NCBI GenBank assembly: GCA_964436315.1
Contig: CAYTCZ010000099.1
Span: 1 to 14,500, forward strand
DNA: 14,500 bases
Direction: 5' to 3'
Source of the DNA: CAYTCZ01 sp964436315
Lineage (GTDB): Bacteria > Actinomycetota > Thermoleophilia > Gaiellales > Gaiellaceae
Shown here: one piece after another, positions 6,448 through 14,375 of the stretch
Layout: every line of letters begins with the position of its first letter
How positions within the stretch are numbered: the stretch's first letter is position 1
The notes under the pieces: generated by a model
Told to the model about the DNA's origin: nothing
What the model saw: only the letters and a program-made list of their open reading frames with translations
The model's database searches: none
Made by a program: the position numbers and the translations under genes

Positions 6448-7991
6448 CGAAGAATCTCCCGCACGAACAGCAACCTCAGTTTTCCAAGATCGACGCCACG
6501 TTCATCGCGGGCGAGTTCTAGCGGCGGAGCCGTGCAGCCGTTCACGATGCTCTCCACGATCATTGACGTGTGATCCGCACCCTCGAACGCATGACCGAGC
6601 AAGATCTTCTTACAGCAGAGTTCCGCAACCTCGTCGGCGGAAAAGTCGCGGCCCCGAGTCCCATACGTTCCTGCAGTGATGAGAGGATCTGACTGTCGAC
6701 CGGTCCCCTCGAGGGAAATGTTCCATTCGACGACGGTCTCGCTTTCCATCCGTTTCGCATCGACGACGCGAACTTCGGACCAGCGCAATTCGTAGGTGGC
6801 CTGGACAACGGAGGGGGCCGAGTTCCACGACCCCGCCCAGCCGAAAACGCCGGGTCCGCTCGCCAGTTCGCTCAATTCCGCCTCGACCTCGGGATTCTGC
6901 GGCCCCGCATGAATCGACCACGTCCCATCCGAACTTGTGGATACGCTCTTCACCACGATGAAGATGTCGTCGAGAAGGAGAAGCGTCTGGGCTCCACCGC
7001 GTCCTCGAACTGTCTCGCCCACCCCGTGCGCTGCTCCTTGGTTTTTGTCCGACGCCGGAATCGCGGCGCCGGATGGGTCGACGATGGTGCCAGTGCCTGC
7101 AAGATTTCGTGCGGCATGCAGTAACGCCAGGACGGAATTTGAGCAGGCATAGGCGCGATAAAATCCGCCGGTACTGCGCTCGAGTTCTGCCTTTTCGCCA
7201 TCGCCGTCGTCGCTTATTCCTTTGACCACGATCGCTGGAATCTGAGCGTTCAGCGCGGCCTCCATAAAGCCGTGCGCCTCCATCTCAGCCGAGACGAGCT
7301 TCGGGTCCAGGGGGGTGGCGAATATGACGGCAGACTCGAGTGAAGAACCCCCGCGCAGCGAATCCCTGAAGTTGGGGTCCCTCAAAAGAAACGGAGTCCC
7401 GGCAGTCTTTCCGACGATGAGATGAGGTTGCCGCACCTCCTCAGGCAGTCGAATCGGCACTGAGCGCATCGCGGTCAGGTTCGGCACGATCGTTCGGATC
7501 ACCTCTTCACACTCTTGTTGCCAGGCGCTGTACTCCGCGAAGTCTGTTCGAAGCTCCCCGAACGCACGGCGTAGGCGAGGATCCGTCGGGTACTCCCGAG
7601 ACCGACTCTCCAGGCGGCCCGAGTCCACGGCGATGTCGTCGCCTTTCACCACCCAGCTACTGACCGGCACGTCGCCCAGCGCTAGCCCGGTTTCGAGCGC
7701 CGCCGCAATCCCGACCAGCGCGATCGCTCGTGGACGAATGTGAGACAGCATTCGCCCGACCCACGCCCCCATCGGGACTGCGCCCATGTCGTGGGCGGTA
7801 GCCGTCCAAACACGAAGGGTGCCCCCATCCCAGCGATACCTGTGATGCAGCACCCTGGTGTCTTCCACCATCTGCTTCGAAGGCGCATCGTCCGTGACCC
7901 CCGCTAAGACGGCATTGACGACCTGTGCCTCCTCGGTCAGCGCCGTCACAATGAGGAGGTCTGGCGAGGTGCTTTCTAAAAAGTCAGCCAT
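6300..7991 (-). CDS. nucleoside phosphorylase/nucleosidase-fold protein with uncharacterised C-terminal domain
   Basis: 563-residue protein. Residues 10-300 are a phosphorylase-superfamily (PNP/UDP, MTAN-like) domain. It opens with LLIVTALTEEAQVV (12-25, with the early Glu pair). It then shows the glycine-rich ALVGIAAAL (91-99), the substrate-binding SAEMEAHGFMEAA (234-246, M237/E238) and VVKGISDDGDG (256-265), with the Asp expected to act in base removal (D261). All hallmark residues are present, so it probably cleaves the glycosidic bond of a nucleoside or nucleotide. Residues 310-563 are beta-rich, contain several Trp, and match nothing I know. Enzymes of this family serve housekeeping salvage but are also used as effectors in conflict systems, depleting nucleotides or acting on signal molecules. 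It follows the subtilase gene by 54 bases on the same strand, which suggests one functional unit. The start has only a weak Shine-Dalgarno. Confidence 0.85.
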   Translation of the reverse strand: MADFLESTSPDLLIVTALTEEAQVVNAVLAGVTDDAPSKQMVEDTRVLHHRYRWDGGTLRVWTATAHDMGAVPMGAWVGRMLSHIRPRAIALVGIAAALETGLALGDVPVSSWVVKGDDIAVDSGRLESRSREYPTDPRLRRAFGELRTDFAEYSAWQQECEEVIRTIVPNLTAMRSVPIRLPEEVRQPHLIVGKTAGTPFLLRDPNFRDSLRGGSSLESAVIFATPLDPKLVSAEMEAHGFMEAALNAQIPAIVVKGISDDGDGEKAELERSTGGFYRAYACSNSVLALLHAARNLAGTGTIVDPSGAAIPASDKNQGAAHGVGETVRGRGGAQTLLLLDDIFIVVKSVSTSSDGTWSIHAGPQNPEVEAELSELASGPGVFGWAGSWNSAPSVVQATYELRWSEVRVVDAKRMESETVVEWNISLEGTGRQSDPLITAGTYGTRGRDFSADEVAELCCKKILLGHAFEGADHTSMIVESIVNGCTAPPLELARDERGVDLGKLRLLFVREILRCRVVDRILRLELVEDYEEIRVSFRGRRNSPYSNRKPSVIEVEGPLVPF

Positions 7992-8045
7992 CGTTTCACT
8001 CTAGCACGTCGCAGCTCTCCAGGACTGCGCATCTTTGTCAGAAGC

Positions 8046-10532
8046 TCATGTCTTGATGACGATCTCAGTTTCGACACCGATCTCGTTCGCAATCTCCGTG
8101 TAGAGCGAAGCCTGCTCGCTGCACTCAAGAGAGACCACCAACGAATAGTGAGCAACCGAGTCCCACCGTTCCTGACTCTTGAAAGTCTTCCACCATCCGG
8201 TCACTGGGACGATAGCAATGAATCGCCGCCCGAGAAGGTCCGCCGCCGACCCTCGCCAACAGTCAGAATGTATCGAGCCGCGTACCGCCTCCTCCCAGAG
8301 GTCCCACTCGTCGGCGCCGCCTCCCGGCGAGTAGGTGCCTCCACCCACGCGCGCCTTCTTGTTGATCCTGCGGCTGAACTCGTCCAACGACTCTCCCGGC
8401 TTTGCAACCCAGAATCGCAGCAGATGCGACGGGTAGGTGTACCTGTCTTCCTCGCTGCGTAACGCTGGATTCGGTTCCACGAAGTACGAAAGGGTAACGC
8501 GAAGCTCCGCGTCGCAGTCAGCGACCGTTTCCAACGCCGAGTCAGGCCAGGGGAGAGTATGTACCCGCATGTACCCGGCACCGGGCTCCTTCCATTGCTC
8601 GTGTTCATTTCGCTCACGGGTATAGGGTTGGATCTCGTCCTCGATCACCAGCGTCGTGGCGCTCTCTGCGCTGGCAATCGCGCGCTCCAGCGATGGGACA
8701 CCGTAGCCGAAGCAATGCAGCAGCTGCCGAACCCGCTCTCGCTTGCCGGCCAACTCCGGGAAGTGCGTTCGCATCGTGTCGGTCCATCGCGCCGAATGGA
8801 CCAGGAGCGCGCGCACCGTTTCCGGACGGAGGTCGGGATATTGAACCCATATCTCGGCGGCCATGTGGGACACCAGCGCAGCCGCGGCGCTGGTCATGGC
8901 AGTGGTTGCGAACAAGCCCTCGACCTTCTCCCGACTCTGTGTGGTCAGAAGGCTGAGACTGTCGACCTCGGAACAATAGCCGTCCGGCGCCCTCGCGGCG
9001 TTGCCTCCTTCGACCACGAGATCGGGCTTCGACGGACGCGGGCCACGCGTCTCCTCAGCGAGCCATGCGAGCCCGGTCGTGCTGAATGGGCTCAAGTCGT
9101 CGGGGGACGCAAGCAACCGCCAGTCCGGAAACTCTCGTTCATCGATGAAATCTCTTTGAGTGAACGCGCCGACGGAAATTGCGTTCCATGCTTGCGATGG
9201 ATCCTCGACCTGCTCGGTGTAGTTGGCATCGGGGTGAGAGTACCCCTCTCGACCGATCTCCGCGTTGCCCGCGGCAACGACGAACAGACGCGGTCCGCTC
9301 AACTCGGAATCTGTCCCTGCAGCCAGCTGGTCAATGGCAGCCGACCACGCGCTAGGCGTCCCGTCCGTCGACTTCGGTCCGCCTATGCAGAGGTTGAACA
9401 CCCGTTTCGCCCTCGGCTCCATCGACTCTATAGCGTCCACGGCCATCTGCGTGGCGACACCCCACTGGTCCTCGGGAATCGGTTCTCCGGGCCGAATGAT
9501 TGCGGCGGACTCGATTTGATGCCTCAACTGCACTTGCTGCTCGGATTCTAGCGCCTCCTCGAGCTGCATACCGTACGCTGCTAGCCCGGCCATCTGCGTG
9601 CCATGACCGTGCGGGTCACCGGTCCAGCCCGGCCGGTAGCTCCATGTTCCGTTTTCCGCAATCAGCCCTTCCAACAGCGGGTGACCCGCGTCTACTCCAG
9701 TGTCTAGGACACAAACACGTACCGCCTCAGGAAGAATCCAGGTCCGATCGACAACGCTTTCAGCCCACTCCTGCTGTTCCCGCACGGGGAACTCCACGAT
9801 ATCTGCCACGATCGGCGGAACCCGACGGACTTCGGAAAAATAGGGAACCGACGTGGCGGCATCCGCCAGGTCGCTCGGAGTTGCGGAAATCGTAGCGACG
9901 ATACGGTTTGGAAATCTCAGAACCTTGTCAGAGACCTCAACGCCCGCGCGCCGAATATCTGCAGCGAGTTCCGGCCACGGCTTGTCGTCGCGCAACCACA
10001 CTTCCCATCGATAAACGCGGTCGTCGGTTGGCGGCTCCCGGTGGGAAAGATCCGTCCATAGTTCTCGAAGCGTAGCAAGTCGAACGTCCTCCGTGGGCGC
10101 GAACAACGGAGTGCCGGTCTCCTTCTCCTCGTACCTCGCGAGCTTTTTGCGATAGAAGTCGAGCTGCTTGGTACTCTTCACGTAGACGGTTGCGATCCCG
10201 CGCCCGTCACGTTCCTTGTAAGAAAGCAGCGTTGGGCCATTCCCCGATCGCTCGAAGCTGATCGGATTGAACCCCGGCACGGCGTCAACCTCGAACGCTA
10301 CGACGAAGCCCTCGTCGTCGAACCCGCGCTTTCGCCGGTCGTCGACGACCTCTGATGCGAGCGGCGCGATCTCGTCGAGCTTCGCGGTAAGCATTCGCGC
10401 ATGTTGCTCGCGATCGCGCTCGGGAACTGCTGGCTTACCTGAGCCACCTCCCCCGGGCCTTTCGTAGCGCGAAGACTCGCCCGTACGCTGCGGAAACAGA
10501 TGTCGATAAACTCTGGGATCTCCCTCAGCCAA
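8046..10532 (-). CDS. ietS: subtilisin-like serine protease of the IetAS defence pair
   Basis: 828-residue peptidase of family S8. The triad is visible: D277 in VCVLDTGVDAGHP, H310 in PHGHGTQMAGLA and S548 in AMTSAAAALV. The oxyanion-type Asn is N423 in VVAAGN. S548 is fixed as the nucleophile because it lies 18 residues before the Pro of YPDLRPETVRALL, as in subtilisin. The usual Gly of GTS is Met here. Residues 1-230 form a non-catalytic N-terminal region and about 600-828 a C-terminal region. There is no signal peptide, so it acts in the cytoplasm. The start is TTG, with GGGGAG five bases upstream; no in-frame ATG occurs before residue 47. The AAA+ ATPase gene lies 24 bases upstream. This ATPase-subtilase gene pair is the composition of IetAS, known from Agrobacterium plasmid work and later listed as an anti-phage system. 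Protease targets are not known from the sequence. Confidence 0.9.
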   Translation of the reverse strand: MAEGDPRVYRHLFPQRTGESSRYERPGGGGSGKPAVPERDREQHARMLTAKLDEIAPLASEVVDDRRKRGFDDEGFVVAFEVDAVPGFNPISFERSGNGPTLLSYKERDGRGIATVYVKSTKQLDFYRKKLARYEEKETGTPLFAPTEDVRLATLRELWTDLSHREPPTDDRVYRWEVWLRDDKPWPELAADIRRAGVEVSDKVLRFPNRIVATISATPSDLADAATSVPYFSEVRRVPPIVADIVEFPVREQQEWAESVVDRTWILPEAVRVCVLDTGVDAGHPLLEGLIAENGTWSYRPGWTGDPHGHGTQMAGLAAYGMQLEEALESEQQVQLRHQIESAAIIRPGEPIPEDQWGVATQMAVDAIESMEPRAKRVFNLCIGGPKSTDGTPSAWSAAIDQLAAGTDSELSGPRLFVVAAGNAEIGREGYSHPDANYTEQVEDPSQAWNAISVGAFTQRDFIDEREFPDWRLLASPDDLSPFSTTGLAWLAEETRGPRPSKPDLVVEGGNAARAPDGYCSEVDSLSLLTTQSREKVEGLFATTAMTSAAAALVSHMAAEIWVQYPDLRPETVRALLVHSARWTDTMRTHFPELAGKRERVRQLLHCFGYGVPSLERAIASAESATTLVIEDEIQPYTRERNEHEQWKEPGAGYMRVHTLPWPDSALETVADCDAELRVTLSYFVEPNPALRSEEDRYTYPSHLLRFWVAKPGESLDEFSRRINKKARVGGGTYSPGGGADEWDLWEEAVRGSIHSDCWRGSAADLLGRRFIAIVPVTGWWKTFKSQERWDSVAHYSLVVSLECSEQASLYTEIANEIGVETEIVIKT

Positions 10533-10537
10533 TTGAA

Positions 10538-10543
10538 CTCCCC
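10538..10543 (-). promoter_or_regulatory. ribosome binding site for the TTG start of ietS
   Basis: GGGGAG on the - strand, five bases before the TTG at 10532-10530. It supports the non-ATG start, which leaves 24 bases between the ietA stop and the ietS start. Confidence 0.65.
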
Positions 10544-10556
10544 GGCTTGGCTCTCC

Positions 10557-11534
10557 TTACCCCGCTCTCACTTTCCGTCGTGAGAAAGCGTCGGCGAGTA
10601 TCGTCGCGTCGATCTTATCGCTTCCCGCGAGGACCACGACCTTCGCAGCGTCCTTACTCGCAGCCGTCACGTCAGCATGGCTCAGTCCCACCGCAGCTCT
10701 CGCGGCATGCTCCAGCGTCTGCTCGGTCAGCTTGAAACCTGCGAGGGTGTTCCCGATCAGGTCGCAGCAGTTCCCCTGGTCGGGCAGCTCGTAGCGTACT
10801 ACGTCATCAAACCGTCGAAACAAAGCACGATCCAGAAGCTGCGGATGGTTGGTGGCCGCGATTAAGATGCTATCGGAATCATCGGCTTCCAAGAACTGCA
10901 GGAAGCTGTTCACCACCCTACGAATTTCGCCGACATCGTTGCCCGCGCTCCTCTCGGGACCGAGCGAGTCGAACTCGTCGAACAGGTACACCCCGCGCTG
11001 CCGCTTCATCCCGTCGAAGACGGTCCGCAGCTTCGCCGCCGTCTCGCCCATGTACTTCGTGATGAGCGACTCCAACCGCACCTCGAACAACGGCAACTTC
11101 AGTTCGGCCGCGATCACTCGTGCGGTCATCGTCTTTCCCGTGCCGGGCGGTCCGACCAACAACAGCTTCCGGCGCGGCTTCAGCGAATACTTCTCCAGCC
11201 TCGCCCGTTGCCGGTGCTCCTGCAGCAGTCTCGCCAGACTTTCGCGGGTGTCCTCGGCGAGCACCATCGCCCCCAATCGCACCGAGGGATAGGAGACCGT
11301 GACGACCTCTTCGAGATCGCCGGGCGCACGCGCCATCGGAACGGGCCGCGCCGGCGGGTTCGTCGCCACCTGCGCACGATGGGCATCGATCTCCGCCCGC
11401 AGTTCCTTTGCGACATTCATGTGCCCGCGGCGTGCCTCGTCGGCCGCCACCTGCAACGCGACCCGGTAGAACCGGTCCGCATCGCCAGCCGCGAAGCTTC
11501 GTATGAGCGCCTTGATTTGATCGGACTTCGCCAT
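10557..11534 (-). CDS. ietA: AAA+ ATPase of the IetAS defence pair
   Basis: 325-residue AAA+ ATPase. Residues 1-60 form a helical N-terminal segment. The ATPase core runs from about 90 to 260: Walker A GPPGTGKT (128-135), the pore-loop-like ITKYMGET (158-165), Walker B VYLFDEFD (182-189), sensor 1 in IAATNHP (N229), and arginine-finger residues in ALFRRFDD (R240/R241). A helical lid follows, with the sensor-2 region around GLSHADVTAAS (283-293). All elements for ATP binding and hydrolysis are present, and it should assemble into a ring. It resembles the FtsH/spastin-like AAA group by eye. It lies 24 bases upstream of the subtilase and 44 bases downstream of the HEPN-motif gene. In the pair it probably senses the trigger or feeds or activates the protease. 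The ATG start has no clear Shine-Dalgarno, which may mean coupling to the gene before it. Confidence 0.9.
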   Translation of the reverse strand: MAKSDQIKALIRSFAAGDADRFYRVALQVAADEARRGHMNVAKELRAEIDAHRAQVATNPPARPVPMARAPGDLEEVVTVSYPSVRLGAMVLAEDTRESLARLLQEHRQRARLEKYSLKPRRKLLLVGPPGTGKTMTARVIAAELKLPLFEVRLESLITKYMGETAAKLRTVFDGMKRQRGVYLFDEFDSLGPERSAGNDVGEIRRVVNSFLQFLEADDSDSILIAATNHPQLLDRALFRRFDDVVRYELPDQGNCCDLIGNTLAGFKLTEQTLEHAARAAVGLSHADVTAASKDAAKVVVLAGSDKIDATILADAFSRRKVRAG

Positions 11535-11578
11535 CTAGACCAGCTTAGCCTTTTACAATGCCTTCCGCGAAAAACGTT

Positions 11579-12916
11579 TCACTCTTCCGAATCCGCATCA
11601 TCGCTCCCGACGAGATCGAGAAGACGATCGAACCTGTCGACCTGAACGTCCGCCAAGAACTTCCGCCACGACGATAGCTGGTGAGCATCATCAGGATCCG
11701 AAAGATGCCACAATCGCTCGAAAAGTTCGGGCATCTTGGACGCGTCCCAAATCTGCGAGTTTCCCCCTGCGAGTTCGAGAATTCGGTCCAGCCGTCCGGT
11801 AGTCAGCGAATCCCTTCGTCTCAGTACTTGAAGTAGGCGGGAAGCGCGGCTTTCAGCTTCTCGCCACCCTCCGGACTCTCCGAAGAGTTCGATGCACGGA
11901 TCCACAAACTTGTCGTCTCGGAAACATGCAGCAATCTCCAGCGCGCGGCCCGATCGCCAGTCGTCCGTCCGATAGCGTTCGAAGGCGTCTTCAGCAGCGC
12001 TCTTTAGGGCGGCTGGGGCGAACTCCATAGGCGGCAACGGTTTGGGCACCCCTTCCCACTTCTGCACGATGGCGCGGAACTTCAACTGGTCCGCTTCGTT
12101 CAGCCAGTCGAAGCTGGCAGGGACCGCCGACACTACGTACATCAGGCGCGGGATCTGCTCTTCGGACAGAGGCGGATGCTTGCCCATCTCGCGTTCTACC
12201 CCTTCCCGAAATCTTCCGGGTCTCGCTGCGTAGATGATTTGCGCCACTTGCACCAAGAGCCGTTCCTGCTTTTCCAGCGATGGCTCGGTTTGAAGCACGA
12301 GCCACTTGAAAATACACGAGGAAAGCATCGTCAGCGCGCCTTCGCGCGCGCGGTCGATGAATCGGAGATGAATGAATCTCTCCAAGTGTTCGGGGTCCGT
12401 TGGCAGGCTGGGGCTCGACAACTGATGAAAAAACCATTCGACGAGGGCTCGACCCTGTCTTGGACTCTGACTCAGGAGATGCTCGACGCTGCCGACGAGA
12501 TGCGCACGGACGCTCTCTGGGGACGGTTGGTAGAGCATTGCCGCATCGTGGAATGCCGGGTGGGCGCACGCATTTCTGTCCTCATATAGCCGTCTCAGGT
12601 CGGTTGCGCCGCGCGCGGACACCAACTGATTTGTGTGAAGGAACTCGATGAGGTCCTTTTCGAAAGTCTGAAGAACAGGCGTGTTCTGCGACTCGATTGC
12701 CTTGTCAATCTTGTTGATTTCGTCTCGAGCCCATCCCGATTCCTGAGCGGCCAACTCTCGCAATTTGAGCGTCGAGTCGAACACGACCGCAATCCAGGTG
12801 GCAATTACGGCGGAGCGGAACGCGCCCGCCTGGTATGCGGCGATCGCCTCTCGCACGTAGGTCCGGGAGTCTGGCTCGCGGACTCGTTCCGTGATGCTCT
12901 CCAGATCCGTCAACAT
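11579..12916 (-). CDS. HEPN-motif protein, putative RNase effector
   Basis: 445-residue, almost wholly helical protein. Residues 15-125 look like a HEPN domain. A helix, YQAGAFRSAVIATWIAVVFD (28-47), is followed after about 65 residues by LRRLYEDRNACAHPAF (108-121). This contains R114-N115-x3-H119, the exact RNxxxH form of the HEPN active site of many toxin and CRISPR-associated RNases. The rest (about 125-445) is helical, repeat-like and soluble, without a motif I can name; it may be a sensor or scaffold. The ATG at 12916 has GGGAGG eight bases upstream, a strong site. It sits 44 bases before ietA on the same strand, so it may be an additional IetAS-linked effector or belong with the genes behind it. 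Non-catalytic HEPN proteins exist, but here both Arg and His are kept. RNase activity is inference. Confidence 0.72.
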   Translation of the reverse strand: MLTDLESITERVREPDSRTYVREAIAAYQAGAFRSAVIATWIAVVFDSTLKLRELAAQESGWARDEINKIDKAIESQNTPVLQTFEKDLIEFLHTNQLVSARGATDLRRLYEDRNACAHPAFHDAAMLYQPSPESVRAHLVGSVEHLLSQSPRQGRALVEWFFHQLSSPSLPTDPEHLERFIHLRFIDRAREGALTMLSSCIFKWLVLQTEPSLEKQERLLVQVAQIIYAARPGRFREGVEREMGKHPPLSEEQIPRLMYVVSAVPASFDWLNEADQLKFRAIVQKWEGVPKPLPPMEFAPAALKSAAEDAFERYRTDDWRSGRALEIAACFRDDKFVDPCIELFGESGGWREAESRASRLLQVLRRRDSLTTGRLDRILELAGGNSQIWDASKMPELFERLWHLSDPDDAHQLSSWRKFLADVQVDRFDRLLDLVGSDDADSEE

Positions 12917-13001
12917 CGCAGGTCCCTCCCTTGGTGGTCTCGACGATCAGCGATCGGTGGAACTGCTCGCCGAGAAGAGTCCTCAGCCAAGGTCAACGCA
13001 C

Positions 13002-13142
13002 TCAAAAGATCTCCCCTTGCCCCTCTTGGGCTTTCTTCGCCTCTTCCTTCTCGCCGCGCTTCATCTCGGCGGCGTGGATCTCTTTCGCCTTGTCGGGATG
13101 CTCGGCGAAGAAGGTGGCGCGGACTGTGCCGGGGACACTCAC
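13002..13142 (-). CDS. small ORF duplicating the C-terminus of the gene entering at the right edge
   Basis: 46-codon reading frame that starts with GTG overlapping the stop of the 400-residue gene (GTGA) and ends with TGA at 13004-13002. Its product is charged and helical: RATFFAEHPDKAKEIHAAEM, then KRGEKEEAKK and a Gly/Gln-rich end. Thirty of its residues match the C-terminal end of the partial gene at 14376-14500 at 27 positions. Eight of the 11 base differences are synonymous, which suggests the frame has been translated in both copies. The GTGA overlap favours translational coupling. It may be a real small protein or the still-open stub of a duplicated larger gene whose front was replaced by the 400-residue gene. 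No family is recognised. Confidence 0.5.
   Translation of the reverse strand: MSVPGTVRATFFAEHPDKAKEIHAAEMKRGEKEEAKKAQEGQGEIF
13033..13122. repeat. direct repeat, copy A
   Basis: Ninety bases align without gaps to 14407-14496, in the same orientation, with 79 identical (88%). The repeat lies inside the reading frame of the small ORF and matches the reading frame of the partial gene at the right edge. The copies are 1374 bases apart and flank the 400-residue gene. Confidence 0.85.
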
Positions 13143-14341
13143 AGCAGGTCGTCCTCCGCGTCTCTCCATGTAGTCGGAAAGTCAAATTCGGCAAGAAGTT
13201 TGGTGATGATATCTTCCTGCACGATTCCGGCAGCTCTCGCGCGAAAATCCGAACGGCTTGCGACGGGCAAGATGCCACGTATTTTCCTGAGTGTTGCGTT
13301 GCCGATTCCGTCCACTTCCAAGAACTCGCTGTCTTCGGCTTCATTGATGCTGGTTCGCTCCACTGTGAGGAGATGCGGATGCATCTCCACCAGGCGATCA
13401 AGGGCCCGTTGCTCCTCGTCAAGCTGTGTCCCCGCTCGCGACACTTCATCAGTGGGCGGTTCGATGAGGTGAACCGTACCGCCGCGGTCGAAGTACTTCT
13501 CAAAATACTTCAGTGCCTTATGTGCCAGCTGCTGCGCCTCATTTTCGTTTTCGTTCGAGCTTGCGGTGGAGAGCAGCTGCGCAACGATGAGTTGAGCGTC
13601 GGACTCGCGGTTGTTTTCGCGAGCGATTTCAAGCGCCTCCACCAGCCGATCCTGGCGCAGCTTCCGCGCCTCTTCTAGCTTGACGCTCCCCTCATGATAC
13701 GTTTTGCGAGCGGCCGCGATCCGTTGCGCGAAGATGACGAATGCTAGCATGAGAGCCGGGGCTGAGCTCGCAAACTCAACGACGAGTTGCACCGGCGACT
13801 CGCGATGGACGGCATTCACCTTGATCGGTCCACTCTCTCCATGCACGCGCTGAAAGTCGCGCAGCGCATCTGCCAGTGCACGCAATTCATCCACCAGATC
13901 CCGGAGTTCATCCCTTGTGCTGAACCTGAACTCCAACCCGCGGAGGGAAGACGCTTTTAGTTCGTGAAACAGTGTGGAAGCGGCCTTATGAATCGATTTC
14001 AACGCCTGGAAACATTCCAGAAACTCCTTTTGCTCAGCAACTGCCGCCCGAACGCGTTCATTACCAGAGAGCCGCAGCACACGTTCCATCCCCCTTATCG
14101 CCTCATCCCCGACAATTTCGTCCAGTCCCATCTGATAAAAGAGCGACTGGTCCCTCGTAGGCCACGAGTTGTCGGGGAGACGGTCGAACGTCGTTCGAAT
14201 CACCAGTGGAACTGCTGGCGGCGTGTCGTCCTTTGTCGCCCTCACCTGACTCACCCAGGTCGCAAACTCGTTTTCGATCTGATTCTCATAGAGCGTTCGA
14301 GACAACTCTCGAGCAAGTCTCACTGTGGTTTCTAGCTCCAT
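13139..14341 (-). CDS. hypothetical protein with one membrane segment and an HhH-like motif
   Basis: 400-residue protein without a family I can name. The N-terminal 170 residues are soluble and helical, ending in a charged helix (about 141-166). A hydrophobic stretch, VQLVVEFASSAPALMLAFVIFA (184-205), is a likely membrane helix, followed directly by a long charged helix (RIAAARKTYHE into KLEEARKLRQDRLVEALEIA, about 207-240). Near the end, FLEVDGIGNATLRKI (340-354) resembles a helix-hairpin-helix turn (GIGxxT...I), which binds DNA without base specificity or serves protein contact. The ATG has GGAGAAGG two bases upstream, a strong but close site. The stop overlaps the GTG of the small ORF. The gene begins 34 bases after the stop of the partial upstream gene, so all are probably one transcript. 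A role as membrane-tethered sensor is conceivable but unproven. Confidence 0.72.
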   Translation of the reverse strand: MELETTVRLARELSRTLYENQIENEFATWVSQVRATKDDTPPAVPLVIRTTFDRLPDNSWPTRDQSLFYQMGLDEIVGDEAIRGMERVLRLSGNERVRAAVAEQKEFLECFQALKSIHKAASTLFHELKASSLRGLEFRFSTRDELRDLVDELRALADALRDFQRVHGESGPIKVNAVHRESPVQLVVEFASSAPALMLAFVIFAQRIAAARKTYHEGSVKLEEARKLRQDRLVEALEIARENNRESDAQLIVAQLLSTASSNENENEAQQLAHKALKYFEKYFDRGGTVHLIEPPTDEVSRAGTQLDEEQRALDRLVEMHPHLLTVERTSINEAEDSEFLEVDGIGNATLRKIRGILPVASRSDFRARAAGIVQEDIITKLLAEFDFPTTWRDAEDDLL

Positions 14342-14375
14342 ACCTTCTCCGTAGTGACGCGCAGCTGAAGACAGT

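Noticed and set aside
8880..8900. Subtilase first read as catalytically dead (TTAMT aligned to GTSMA, Ser replaced by Ala)
   Set aside because: Spacing to the conserved downstream Pro (18 residues) places the nucleophile at S548 in MTSAA, so the triad is complete.
8559..9551. 330-codon open frame on the + strand, opposite the subtilase
   Set aside because: It is fully antisense to a gene with a clear catalytic triad. Its product is Arg/Gly/Ser-rich with no motif, as expected of a shadow frame in GC-rich DNA.
12635..13678. 347-codon open frame on the + strand across the HEPN gene start, the repeat and the 400-residue gene
   Set aside because: It runs antisense to two better-supported genes with good ribosome sites. 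Its composition is shadow-like.
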